Assembly: GCA_021807675.1 (NCBI GenBank)
Contig: JAKBCR010000003.1
Location: forward strand, 1 to 64,000
Origin: Pseudomonadota bacterium
GTDB taxonomy: Bacteria; Pseudomonadota; Gammaproteobacteria; Steroidobacterales; Steroidobacteraceae
Length of the DNA: 64,000 bases
Direction of reading: 5' to 3'
Shown one piece after another: positions 7,253-15,272 of this stretch; the first letter of the stretch is position 1, and each line of letters begins with the position of its first letter. Position numbers and translations under genes: made by a program. The notes beneath the pieces were generated by a model, which had not been told where the DNA came from, did no database searches, and was given only the letters and a program-made list of their open reading frames with translations.

Positions 7253-8476
7253 GTGCGACGGCCGACTCGCGTACTCGGGCTGCTCACGCTGGCTTTGCTG
7301 GCCGGCGTGTGCCAGTCCTTCTGGGCACCCGGCGCGACGGCTCACGCGGCGGTGCGAAATTTCGCGATCACCTTCCTGCGCAAGAAATATCACTTCAATC
7401 CTGAGATCCTGCCGTCGCTCCTCGAGACGCATCCGTCCAATCTGGGACTGGCCGGCGCGCAGGAGGCGATTTACGAGATCAATACCGCCGGCAAGTTCAT
7501 AGGGTGGAACTTCAAGCTGAATGTCGTGACCGTCCCGGACGGCGGTAACCTCGCCGCCGCGGCAGGGCAGCTGCTCGCGCAGGGTCCCAAGGTCATCATT
7601 GCCGACCTCCGTCCCGACGACCTTTTGACTCTCGCCGATTTGCCGTCCGCGAAGGATGCATTGATCCTCGACATGCGGACGACCGAGGATCGCCTGCGGC
7701 AGCAGGAGTGTCGGGCGAACGTGTTTCACCTGCTTCCCAACCAGGCGATGCGGACGGATGCGATCGCTCAATACCTGATATGGAAGCGCTGGCCCCGGTG
7801 GTTCATCATCCAGGGCCCCACGAAGGAGGATGCGGTCTATGCGGCGGACATTCGCCGCTCGGCCGCCCGCTACGGCGCCCACATCGTCGCGGAGAAGACC
7901 TACGACTACAATCCCGGCTCGCGCCGCAGCGACACCGGCTATCAGCAGATCCAGACGCAGATGCCGCTCGCGACAGAGGTCGGAGGCGATTACGACGTGA
8001 TATTCGTCGCGGACGAGACCGATCTCTTCGGCGATTATCTCCCCTACAACACCTATGCGGCGCGTCCCGTCGTGGGGACCCAAGGGCTCGTGGCGAGCGC
8101 CTGGACCCCGGCCTACCAGGAATATGCCGCGCTGCAGATGCAGCAGAGGTTCGATCTCTTCGCCCATCGGGGCATGACCGAGCGCGACTATGGTGGCTGG
8201 CTCGCCGTCAAGATCATCGGCAACGCCGTCATGCGCGCGGACAAGACCTCGCCGATGCCGATGCGCAAGTACCTGCGGTCCAAGGACTTCCTCGTCGCCG
8301 GCTACAAGGGGCAGGGTTTGACCTTTCGCCGCTGGGACAACCAGCTGCGTCAGCCGGTACTGCTGTCGACGCCGCTGATGACCGTCTCCATGTCGCCGCA
8401 GCACGGCTTTCTCCATCCGGGGTACACGACCGATACCCTGGGCTTCGATGAGCCGGAGACGAAATGCCATTTCTAG
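7253..8476 (+). CDS. ABC substrate-binding protein of PQQ-alcohol-dehydrogenase systems
   Basis: This periplasmic protein has about 407 residues from a GTG at 7253, with a signal peptide (VLGLLTLALLAGVC, then AHAA). The body resembles branched-chain-amino-acid-type binding proteins (Peripla_BP_6 fold) found beside PQQ alcohol dehydrogenases; PedA of Pseudomonas belongs to this group. An ATG at 7172 would also keep the frame but overlaps the cytochrome gene by 68 bp and puts 27 residues before the signal peptide, so the GTG 13 bp past the cytochrome stop is preferred. It overlaps the next gene by 13 bp. Likely job: ligand capture for the PedBC-like ABC pair at 12050-13644. The ligand may be a lanthanide complex, PQQ or the alcohol. 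Confidence 0.75.
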   Translation: MRRPTRVLGLLTLALLAGVCQSFWAPGATAHAAVRNFAITFLRKKYHFNPEILPSLLETHPSNLGLAGAQEAIYEINTAGKFIGWNFKLNVVTVPDGGNLAAAAGQLLAQGPKVIIADLRPDDLLTLADLPSAKDALILDMRTTEDRLRQQECRANVFHLLPNQAMRTDAIAQYLIWKRWPRWFIIQGPTKEDAVYAADIRRSAARYGAHIVAEKTYDYNPGSRRSDTGYQQIQTQMPLATEVGGDYDVIFVADETDLFGDYLPYNTYAARPVVGTQGLVASAWTPAYQEYAALQMQQRFDLFAHRGMTERDYGGWLAVKIIGNAVMRADKTSPMPMRKYLRSKDFLVAGYKGQGLTFRRWDNQLRQPVLLSTPLMTVSMSPQHGFLHPGYTTDTLGFDEPETKCHF

Positions 8477-9453
8477 GGACGACCGGACGCCGCACCGCAC
8501 CGGTCGTATTGGCCGCAGTCCTGTGCTCCTTCGCCGCGATGGTGCGCGCCAGCGAGCTCTTCGTCACGAACGAGATCGACGACACGGTGACGGTCCTCAA
8601 CGGCGATACCTACAAGGTGATCGCGACCATCCCCACGGATCAGCGGCCCAGGGGGATCTTTGCGACTCCGGACCACAAGTACGTCCTGGTCTGCGACGGT
8701 GACTCGAGCAACATCGATGTCATCGATACGAAGACCTTGAAGGTGGTGCGCAGGATCGAGACCGGCCCGGACCCCGAGACGCTGGCGATGTCCCCTTCGG
8801 GCGACAAGGTCTACGTGTCCAACGAGAACAATGCACTGGTCACGGTCATCAATTTCGCCACGGGCAAGTGGATCACGCAGATCCCGGTCGGAATCGAGCC
8901 GGAAGGTCTCGCCGTCACCCAGCACGGGCGGACCGTGGTGGTGGTCTCCGAGACGACCAGCATGGCGCATTTCATCGACACGAAAACCTGGAAGGTCGTG
9001 GCCAATGTTCTCGTCGATACGAGGCCGAGGATTGCGCAGTTCACCCGCGATCAGCGCTTGCTCTGGGTCTCTTCGGAGGTCGGCGGAACGGTCTCGGTCA
9101 TCAATCCGCGCAGCCATCAGATCGTACACGTCATAAACTTCCACATTCCGGGTGTCGACAAGGAGTACATCGGGCCCGTCGGGGTACGCTTCACGCCCGA
9201 CGACCGAACCGCGTTCGTAGCCTTGGGGCGCGCCAATCGGGTTGCGGTAATCGATGCCAGGACCTACAAGGTCGAGAAGTACATTCTGGTCGGACAGCGC
9301 CCCTGGCAGATCGCCTTCAGCCCGAATCACAAGAGGCTCTTCGTCGTGAACGGTCTCACGAATGACGTGACGATCATCGATGTGTCGTCCCTGGAAGCCA
9401 AGAAGTCCGTTCCTGTCGGCCGACTGCCGTGGGGCATCGCCGTCGTCCCGTGA
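8464..9453 (+). CDS. PQQ-system-associated YVTN beta-propeller protein
   Basis: This 329-residue exported protein has a signal peptide (APVVLAAVLCSFAAMVRA) and about seven blades built from repeats such as ELFVTNEIDDTVTVLNGDTY, KVYVSNENNALVTVINFATG and RLFVVNGLTNDVTIIDVSSL. It matches the beta-propeller family that accompanies PQQ-dependent catabolism and ABC genes (Ped and Lut clusters). The fold suits periplasmic scaffolding or metal and ligand binding; no enzymatic residues are evident. The ATG overlaps the upstream gene by 13 bp, and the stop overlaps the next GTG, so the genes are tightly coupled. Confidence 0.83.
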   Translation: MPFLGTTGRRTAPVVLAAVLCSFAAMVRASELFVTNEIDDTVTVLNGDTYKVIATIPTDQRPRGIFATPDHKYVLVCDGDSSNIDVIDTKTLKVVRRIETGPDPETLAMSPSGDKVYVSNENNALVTVINFATGKWITQIPVGIEPEGLAVTQHGRTVVVVSETTSMAHFIDTKTWKVVANVLVDTRPRIAQFTRDQRLLWVSSEVGGTVSVINPRSHQIVHVINFHIPGVDKEYIGPVGVRFTPDDRTAFVALGRANRVAVIDARTYKVEKYILVGQRPWQIAFSPNHKRLFVVNGLTNDVTIIDVSSLEAKKSVPVGRLPWGIAVVP

Positions 9454-10460
9454 GATCCTTGCGCGCGCGGCCCGTCCGTGTGGTGTGGTGCGTCCGCTGG
9501 GTGTTCATCACGTTTTTCGCGGTTATGGCTGCCGGACGCGCGCACGCGCGCGCGGAGCCCACGCTGCGCATCGGCGTGTTGAAATTCGGCACCGTGAGCT
9601 GGGTCATGGATGTCATTGCCCATCACGGGCTCGCCAAAGCGAACGGTATTCGCATCGACGAGCTGGCGCTCGCGAGCACTCAGGCGACCCTGGTGGCCCT
9701 GCAGGCGGGGCGCGTCGATTGCGTGGTGACGGACTGGCTGTGGGTGTCGCGCCAGCGCGCCGCCGGGGCGGATTGGACATTCTTTCCGTTTTCGACCGAC
9801 CTCGGCGCGCTGATCGCGGCGCGCGGCGCGCCGATTCATCGGCTGGTGGATCTGCGCAATCGCCGGCTCGGCGTGGCCGGCAGTCCGCTCGACAAGAGCT
9901 GGGTGATCCTGCAGGCGCTTGCGCGCGAGCAGCACATCGACCTCGCGCGGGACGCGCAAATCTCGTTCGGCGCCCCGCCGCTTCTCGATCAGGAGCTGCT
10001 GGAGGGCCGCCTCGATGCGGTGCTGACGTACTGGAACTTCGCCGCGCGGCTCGAGAGCCGCGGCCTGCCGCTCGTGCTGTCGATGCGCGACGGCCTGCGG
10101 GAGCTTGGCTTCAAGACCGCGATTCCACTCGTGGGCTATGTCGTGTCCGACCGGTGGGCACGGCAGCATCCCGCCGTATTGGCGGGATTCGTGCGCGCCA
10201 CGCGTCAGGCGGAGTCGATCCTCGCGACATCGAATGCGGAATGGGACTGGCTCGGGCCGAGAATCAGGGCACGCGATCCTGCGCAGCTCAAGGCGCTGCG
10301 TGAGGCGTTCCGTGCCGGCATTCCGGCCCATTGGGGCAAGGACGAGCGGCGCGAGGCCGAGGCGCTGTATGCGCTCTTCGCCAGGATCGGCGGTAAAACT
10401 CTGGTCGGCTCCAGCGCGACCCTGCAGCCCGGAACCTTCCTCGACGGGGTACGCTACTGA
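9450..10460 (+). CDS. NitT/TauT-type ABC transporter substrate-binding protein
   Basis: A 336-residue exported binding protein of the NrtA/SsuA/TauA superfamily. After a signal peptide come TLRIGVLKFGTVSWVMDVIA, a core with the typical ALQAGRVDCVVTDWLW, and a LGVAGSPLDKSWVILQALAR segment. The GTG start overlaps the propeller stop (GTGA). An ATG at 9429 is the alternative but sits inside the upstream gene. It forms a complete importer with the permease and ATPase that follow. Members import small anions, sulfonates, pyrimidine precursors or similar; the substrate here is unknown. Its place inside a PQQ dehydrogenase operon is the main clue. Confidence 0.82.
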   Translation: MRSLRARPVRVVWCVRWVFITFFAVMAAGRAHARAEPTLRIGVLKFGTVSWVMDVIAHHGLAKANGIRIDELALASTQATLVALQAGRVDCVVTDWLWVSRQRAAGADWTFFPFSTDLGALIAARGAPIHRLVDLRNRRLGVAGSPLDKSWVILQALAREQHIDLARDAQISFGAPPLLDQELLEGRLDAVLTYWNFAARLESRGLPLVLSMRDGLRELGFKTAIPLVGYVVSDRWARQHPAVLAGFVRATRQAESILATSNAEWDWLGPRIRARDPAQLKALREAFRAGIPAHWGKDERREAEALYALFARIGGKTLVGSSATLQPGTFLDGVRY

Positions 10461-10461
10461 A

Positions 10462-11247
10462 ATGAGCGTGGCCCCCTCCGCGCAGCGCACATCGTCCTGG
10501 CGGGTGACATCCTCGCTCGCGCAGCGTGTCGGCTCTGTCGCCCTCTTCATCGCCGTATGGCAGATCGCGGCCGATGTCGCCCACAGCCGGCTGCTGCCCT
10601 CGGCCAGCGCCGTCTTCATCGCCCTGGTGCAACAGAGCGTGCACGGGCCGTTGCTCTTCAATCTCGGTATCACCCTGGCCCGCGTCGCGGCCGCCTTCGT
10701 CGTGGCGATGGTCATCGGCACGGCGATCGGTATCGTGATGGGCCGGTCGCGGACCATAGATGCGCTCTTCGACAGCTGGCTCGTGCTGCTGCTCAACCTG
10801 CCGGCACTCGTCATCATCGTGCTGGCCTATGTCTGGTTCGGCCTCACCGAGGCGGCGGCCATCGGCGCCGTGGCCGTCAACAAGATCCCGGCCGTCGCGG
10901 TGACGCTGCGCGAAGGTGCCCGCGCGCTCGACCCGAGCTATTCGGAGATGTCGGAGAGCTTCCATGTCAGCCGGTGGCGGACGCTTCGGCACGTGATCAT
11001 GCCGCAGCTCTATCCTTATATCTTCGCGTCCGCGAGGTCGGGCCTGGCGCTCGTATGGAAGATCGTGCTCATCGTGGAGCTCCTGGGGCTGAGCAACGGC
11101 GTCGGCTTCGAGATCCAACTCTACTTCCAGCAGTTCGACGTGACCCACATCCTGGCCTACACCATCGCCTTCGTGGCTGTCGTCCAGCTGATCGAGTGGG
11201 CGGTGTTCCAGCCGCTCGAGCGGCGCGCGGGGCGGTGGCGCCAGTGA
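10462..11247 (+). CDS. NitT/TauT-type ABC transporter permease
   Basis: A 261-residue inner-membrane protein with about six transmembrane segments and the binding-protein-dependent permease core. The EAA-like loop (EMSESFHVSRWRTLRHVIMP), where the ATPase docks, is at about residues 165-185. ATG at 10462 begins right behind the stop of the binding protein; a longer frame upstream overlaps that gene and is rejected. The stop overlaps the ATPase GTG (GTGA). It belongs to the SsuC/TauC/NrtB family and pairs with the genes on either side. Confidence 0.85.
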   Translation: MSVAPSAQRTSSWRVTSSLAQRVGSVALFIAVWQIAADVAHSRLLPSASAVFIALVQQSVHGPLLFNLGITLARVAAAFVVAMVIGTAIGIVMGRSRTIDALFDSWLVLLLNLPALVIIVLAYVWFGLTEAAAIGAVAVNKIPAVAVTLREGARALDPSYSEMSESFHVSRWRTLRHVIMPQLYPYIFASARSGLALVWKIVLIVELLGLSNGVGFEIQLYFQQFDVTHILAYTIAFVAVVQLIEWAVFQPLERRAGRWRQ

Positions 11248-12014
11248 CACCGGCCCTGGTCGCGGATATCCGCGAAAAGCGCTATCCGGGCGCGCGCGGG
11301 GCGAAGTCTCACGTGGCGCTGGCCGACCTCTCGCTGCAGGTGGCGGTAGGCGAGATCGTGGCGCTCGTCGGTCCGTCCGGCTGCGGCAAGACGACGTTCC
11401 TCAACATCGTGGCCGGGCTCGACCGGAATTTCGCCGGCGACGTCCGACTCACCCCGCGGGCCGATGGCCAGCCGGCGCGGGTCGGCTACGTCTTTCAGGA
11501 GCCACGCCTGCTTCCGTGGCGAACGGTCTGCGAGAACATCGCCCTCGTCCTGCCGCAGCATCGCGCCGATGCCGTCGTCAGGGACATGTTGAATGCGGTG
11601 GGCCTGGCCGAGGCGCGCGATCGTTATCCGCCGCAGCTGTCGGTCGGGATGAGCCGCCGCGTATCCATCGCGCGCGCCTTTGCGATCGAGCCGGACCTGC
11701 TGCTGATGGATGAGCCCTTCGTCTCGCTCGACCACGACACGGTAGAGCAGCTGCGAAACCTCTTGCTCAAGCTGTGGCGCGCGCGGCCGACGACCGTCCT
11801 CTTCGTGACCCATGATCTGCGCGAGGCGCTGGTTCTCGCCGACCGTCTGGTGCTGTTGTCAGCCTCGCCGGCCCATGTGGTGGCCGACCTTCCGGTGAGC
11901 CTGGCGCGCAATCGCCGCGAGAGCGGCCCCGAGATCGAGCGGCTGCGCGAGGAAGTCCTGCGTTACCACCGGGAGCTGATCGGCGCCGCAGGGGCGGCGA
12001 CCCCGGTCGAATGA
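11244..12014 (+). CDS. NitT/TauT-type ABC transporter ATP-binding protein
   Basis: A 256-residue ABC ATPase with Walker A GPSGCGKTT, Q-loop FQEPRLLPW, Walker B LLLMDEPFVSLD and switch histidine in FVTHD. The signature reads LSVGMSRR where most relatives have LSGGM(R/Q)QR, so the second signature position is valine, a substitution worth noting for activity. GTG at 11244 overlaps the permease stop; GTG at 11235 is also in frame. The protein energises the importer of 9450-11247. The next ABC gene starts 35 bp later and belongs to a different ABC subfamily. Confidence 0.85.
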   Translation: MTPALVADIREKRYPGARGAKSHVALADLSLQVAVGEIVALVGPSGCGKTTFLNIVAGLDRNFAGDVRLTPRADGQPARVGYVFQEPRLLPWRTVCENIALVLPQHRADAVVRDMLNAVGLAEARDRYPPQLSVGMSRRVSIARAFAIEPDLLLMDEPFVSLDHDTVEQLRNLLLKLWRARPTTVLFVTHDLREALVLADRLVLLSASPAHVVADLPVSLARNRRESGPEIERLREEVLRYHRELIGAAGAATPVE

Positions 12015-12049
12015 TAAGCTGTATCATGCCCATGAGGCGGTGAAGCGCG

Positions 12050-12841
12050 ATGTTGGACCTCAAAGCAGGGGTGGCGGATCGAGGGGCCGAAAGGGTACCC
12101 GGCCGGGAAGCGCCGCCGCTCATCGTCGAGGGACTCAGCCACTCGTTCGGTAAGCGCGAGGCCCTGCGCAGCGTGTCCTTCAAACTCGATCGGGGCGATC
12201 GCACGATGCTGCTCGGATTGAATGGCGCGGGCAAGACGACCCTCTTCTCCCTCATCACCCGGCTCTACAACCATCGCAGCGGCTCGATCCGGATCTTCGG
12301 GTGGAAGATCAAGGAGAACCCCTCCGAAGCGCTCGCCCGGCTGGGCGTGGTGTTCCAGCTGCCGACCCTCGATCTCGAGCTGTCGGTTGCCCAAAACCTC
12401 TACTATCACGCCGCTCTGCACGGCCTGCCGCGCCGCGAGGCCGGCGTCCGCCTCAGGCGTGAGATCGAGCGCGTCGGGTTGACCGAGCGGCTGCGTGAGC
12501 ATGCGCGCACCTTGAGCGGCGGACAGCGCCGCCGCGTGGAGATCGCACGTGCCCTGGTCCATCAGCCGAGACTGCTGCTGCTAGACGAGCCGACGGTGGG
12601 GTTGGACGTTGCGAGCCGTCAGTTCCTGCTCGATCACGTCCGCATGCTGTGTCGCGAGGAAGGGATCGCCGCCCTGTGGGCGACCCATCTGATCGACGAG
12701 GTCGATTCCGCCGCACGCGTGATAGTGCTGCACCAGGGACGGATCCTCGCCGAAGGCCCGGTGCCGGAGGTGATCCGCCGCGCGAATGCGTCGTCGATGC
12801 GCGAGGCGTTCGACAAGCTGACCGGTGAGCGGGGCGAATGA
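12050..12841 (+). CDS. ABC-2-type ATPase of PQQ-alcohol-dehydrogenase system (PedB-like)
   Basis: A 263-residue ABC ATPase of the kind encoded with PQQ-dependent alcohol dehydrogenases. Walker A is GLNGAGKTT, signature LSGGQRRRVEIARAL, Walker B LLLLDEPTVGLD, and the H-loop ATHL. Start ATG follows ggtgaag. It overlaps the permease by the ATGA at 12838-12841. Relatives (PedB in P. putida, LutE in Methylobacterium) belong to transporters required for efficient growth with lanthanide-dependent dehydrogenases, so lanthanide handling is the favoured hypothesis; export of a product or cofactor is the alternative. Confidence 0.83.
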   Translation: MLDLKAGVADRGAERVPGREAPPLIVEGLSHSFGKREALRSVSFKLDRGDRTMLLGLNGAGKTTLFSLITRLYNHRSGSIRIFGWKIKENPSEALARLGVVFQLPTLDLELSVAQNLYYHAALHGLPRREAGVRLRREIERVGLTERLREHARTLSGGQRRRVEIARALVHQPRLLLLDEPTVGLDVASRQFLLDHVRMLCREEGIAALWATHLIDEVDSAARVIVLHQGRILAEGPVPEVIRRANASSMREAFDKLTGERGE

Positions 12842-13644
12842 AAGCCGTCCACTATTACCGCTGCATGCGCGGCATCGTCTGGCGCGAGGCCCTGCGCTTC
12901 CTCAACCAGCGCGGCCGTTTCCTCGCGGCTCTGGTGCGGCCGCTGGTGTGGCTGCTGATCTTCGCCACCGGATTTCGCTTCGTGCTCGGCGTTTCGATCA
13001 TTCCGCCCTATCAGACCTACATCCCCTATCAGGTGTACATCGCGCCGGGCCTGATCGGCATGATCATCATGTTTCAAGGCATGCAGAGCTCGCTGTCGAT
13101 GGTGTGGGACCGCGAGACGGGCAGCATGCGCACGCTTCTGGTGAGCCCGCTGCCGCGCTGGTATCTCCTGGCCTCCAAGCTGATTGCGGCGGTGATCGTC
13201 TCGGTCCTGCAGGCGTACGTCTTCCTTGGCATCGCCTATTTCTGGGGAGTTCATCCGCCGCGCCTCGGATATCTCACCGTGCTTCCGGCCTTGATCCTCG
13301 CGGGCATGATGCTGAGCGCGCTCGGCCTCTTCCTCTCGTCCGTGATCCGCCAGCTCGAGAATTTCGCGGGCGTGATGAATTTCGTGATTTTCCCGATGTT
13401 CTTCGCCTCGTCCGCCCTCTACCCCCTCTGGACGGTGCAGCAGGCGAACGAGCGGCTCTACCAGATCTGCATGGCCAATCCGTTCACGCATGCGGTCGAG
13501 CTGATCCGCTTCGCGCTGTACGAGAAGTTCAATCTCGAGGCGTTCGCGGTCGTCGCCGGGTCTCTCATCGTCTTCATGGTCCTGGCGGTCATGGGTTACG
13601 ATCCCGGGCGCGGGCTCATCGCCCGGCGCGGGGGCGGCGAATGA
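12838..13644 (+). CDS. ABC-2-type permease (PedC-like)
   Basis: A 268-residue inner-membrane permease of the ABC-2 class with six predicted membrane segments and the conserved loop MVWDRETGSMRTLLVSPLPR after the second. It matches the permease family named after PedC of phenylethanol-degrading Pseudomonas. It overlaps its ATPase (ATGA) and is the last gene of the long plus-strand cluster, followed 11 bp later by a terminator hairpin. The binding protein at 7253 and propeller at 8464 are the probable periplasmic partners, although the NitT/TauT module sits between them. Confidence 0.83.
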   Translation: MKAVHYYRCMRGIVWREALRFLNQRGRFLAALVRPLVWLLIFATGFRFVLGVSIIPPYQTYIPYQVYIAPGLIGMIIMFQGMQSSLSMVWDRETGSMRTLLVSPLPRWYLLASKLIAAVIVSVLQAYVFLGIAYFWGVHPPRLGYLTVLPALILAGMMLSALGLFLSSVIRQLENFAGVMNFVIFPMFFASSALYPLWTVQQANERLYQICMANPFTHAVELIRFALYEKFNLEAFAVVAGSLIVFMVLAVMGYDPGRGLIARRGGGE

Positions 13645-13654
13645 TGCCGCTCCT

Positions 13655-13684
13655 GCCGCTCACCGGCTCCGGCCGGTGAGCGGC
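13655..13684. terminator. Bidirectional terminator hairpin between PedC-like permease and porin
   Basis: A perfect 12-bp stem (gccgctcaccgg with its complement) and a 6-base loop lie between convergent stop codons at 13644 and 13697. It has no long T-run on either side but is well placed to end both transcripts. Confidence 0.65.
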
Positions 13685-13696
13685 CTGGCCCACATG

Positions 13697-14821
13697 TTAG
13701 AATTTGTACACCCCCTGCAGCGCGACTTCGGTCTGGTTGCCGCTGTAGACCGTCACCGGGCTCACTGCCTTGACGAAGGTGGGTTCGCTCGAAGTGTCGT
13801 ACCGGCCCTCGAGCCGCAGCTCGAAGTCCGACACCGGATCGTAGCCCACGGTGATCGTGCCTTCCTTCAAGATTTGTCGCGTGCCGGTCACCAGCGTCGT
13901 GCCGTTCTTGTCGTCGAGATACTCGCCACGCAGTGACACGCGCCACTGGCTGCTCAGCTGGTAGTTGACGTAACCGGCGACTCCCTCCCAATCTCCGCCG
14001 GTGAGGTTGCCCGGGGTCGCGGCGCTCGTCTCCTGCTTGCCCCAGTCGTAGCTCACCACGAACGAGAGGCTCGAGGTCGCATTGAGCGTGGCGACGGTGT
14101 CGAAGAAGGTCCGCTCCGCGCCATATACCGGGTCCTTCCCGGCGTAGACCTGCGCCGTAAGCGAGAAATACTTGTTGGGATTCAGGGCAATCCCGAACTC
14201 GCCGGTCTTCGAGCCGTAGTTGATCTTGGTGTAGTTCCACCCGTTGTTGATGCCTACGATCACGCTCACCGTGTCCGTGACCGCGTACGTCGCGCGCAGT
14301 CCGGTATGGGTCATCGGCTCGGCGAAGAAGAGAAGCGAGCGCGAGAAATTGGTGTTGCCCGTGGGCGCGATGACCTCGGCGCCCGCCAGCGTCGTGAACT
14401 TTCCGGCCTGGATCGTGAGCGGTCCGGTCACGTACTGCGCGTAGCCCTGCAGGATGTCGAAGGCGTGGGTGGGAGCCGGGAAGGGGTTGCTCGCGCTCGC
14501 GCTCTCCGCAGCATTGACGATCTTCGCGTCCTCACCGGCGATCAGGTCCACCACCGCCCCGAAGCCCGACTTCGGCTGATAGCCGAGCGTCAGGCCCGCC
14601 TGGTCGAGCTGAAAAGTGTCGTGCGAAGTGTCGAACTGGTGGTCGGTGTTGTAGCCGGAGGAGTGGTAGTAGGAGGCAGCCACATAGCCGGACTCCGTGA
14701 TGCCGGAGTTGGCCAGCACCTGGGACAAGGTGGAGCCGGCTGCGAGCGCGCCCGCCGGCGCGGCACCGGCGGCGGCGATGGCTGCCGTAATGTGGATTCG
14801 CTGCAACAGAGACTTCTGCAT
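13697..14821 (-). CDS. Putative beta-barrel outer membrane porin (BBP2/OmpL-like)
   Basis: A 374-residue secreted protein with a signal peptide (AAAIAAAGAAPAGALAA) followed by alternating polar and apolar strands typical of a porin and ending in the outer-membrane signature VALQGVYKF with terminal Phe. The early motif GYVAASYYHSS and the QAGKFTTLAGAEVI and NFSRSLLFF segments fit the putative beta-barrel porin-2 family. It lies convergent to the xoxF cluster and has its own promoter-like region upstream. It may supply small solutes to the periplasm, but a link to alcohol oxidation is only positional. Confidence 0.78.
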   Translation of the reverse strand: MQKSLLQRIHITAAIAAAGAAPAGALAAGSTLSQVLANSGITESGYVAASYYHSSGYNTDHQFDTSHDTFQLDQAGLTLGYQPKSGFGAVVDLIAGEDAKIVNAAESASASNPFPAPTHAFDILQGYAQYVTGPLTIQAGKFTTLAGAEVIAPTGNTNFSRSLLFFAEPMTHTGLRATYAVTDTVSVIVGINNGWNYTKINYGSKTGEFGIALNPNKYFSLTAQVYAGKDPVYGAERTFFDTVATLNATSSLSFVVSYDWGKQETSAATPGNLTGGDWEGVAGYVNYQLSSQWRVSLRGEYLDDKNGTTLVTGTRQILKEGTITVGYDPVSDFELRLEGRYDTSSEPTFVKAVSPVTVYSGNQTEVALQGVYKF

Positions 14822-14896
14822 TGGGGCCCCTCTGAATACCGAAGGATGTCGGTGGGCGCCGAGTCAAAGCATGCGCCATGCCAAGTATGTTTATCG

Positions 14897-14925
14897 TTAA
14901 TAATCAAATACTTGTATTCAATCAA
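14897..14925 (-). promoter_or_regulatory. Likely sigma-70-type promoter of the porin gene
   Basis: Read on the minus strand, TTGATT (14925-14920) and TATTAA (14902-14897) are separated by exactly 17 bp, inside the only markedly AT-rich stretch nearby. Transcription would start about 70 bases before the porin ATG. Each hexamer matches the consensus at four of six positions. Confidence 0.5.
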
Positions 14926-14929
14926 GACA

Positions 14930-15272
14930 TTATCGCGCCCTCGATTGCACCGACATGGTGCGGTGCCGCGGATGCTCCTCCCCAATGAAGTGCACACTGG
15001 CTGCGGATCGGGTGCGGCTGCAGCCACATACAGGCCGCGACCCGGCCCGGAACGCCTCCGCAGCCCCCGATGTCATACTTTTCCTTTGATGTCAGCCGCG
15101 TCTGACGGGTTTTTCAGACATTACAAATGAGTTACGCTGCGAGAATCCCTCCGGATCACATCAGAGCAGAGCCGGACTGTCGCGTGATGGCGACAGGGGA
15201 CTCTGTTTATGCCGCGAAGACCGGGCGCGGCATGAGCGGATGGTTTGAGCGGAATGGCCCGGGGGAGCCTAG
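14930..15272. other. Intergenic region between porin and opgG
   Basis: About 340 bp without a credible gene, between divergent transcription units. A weak gtcag/ctgac hairpin followed by ttttt lies at 15091-15114. The promoter of opgGH must lie here or just before, but no strong hexamer pair stands out. Confidence 0.4.
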
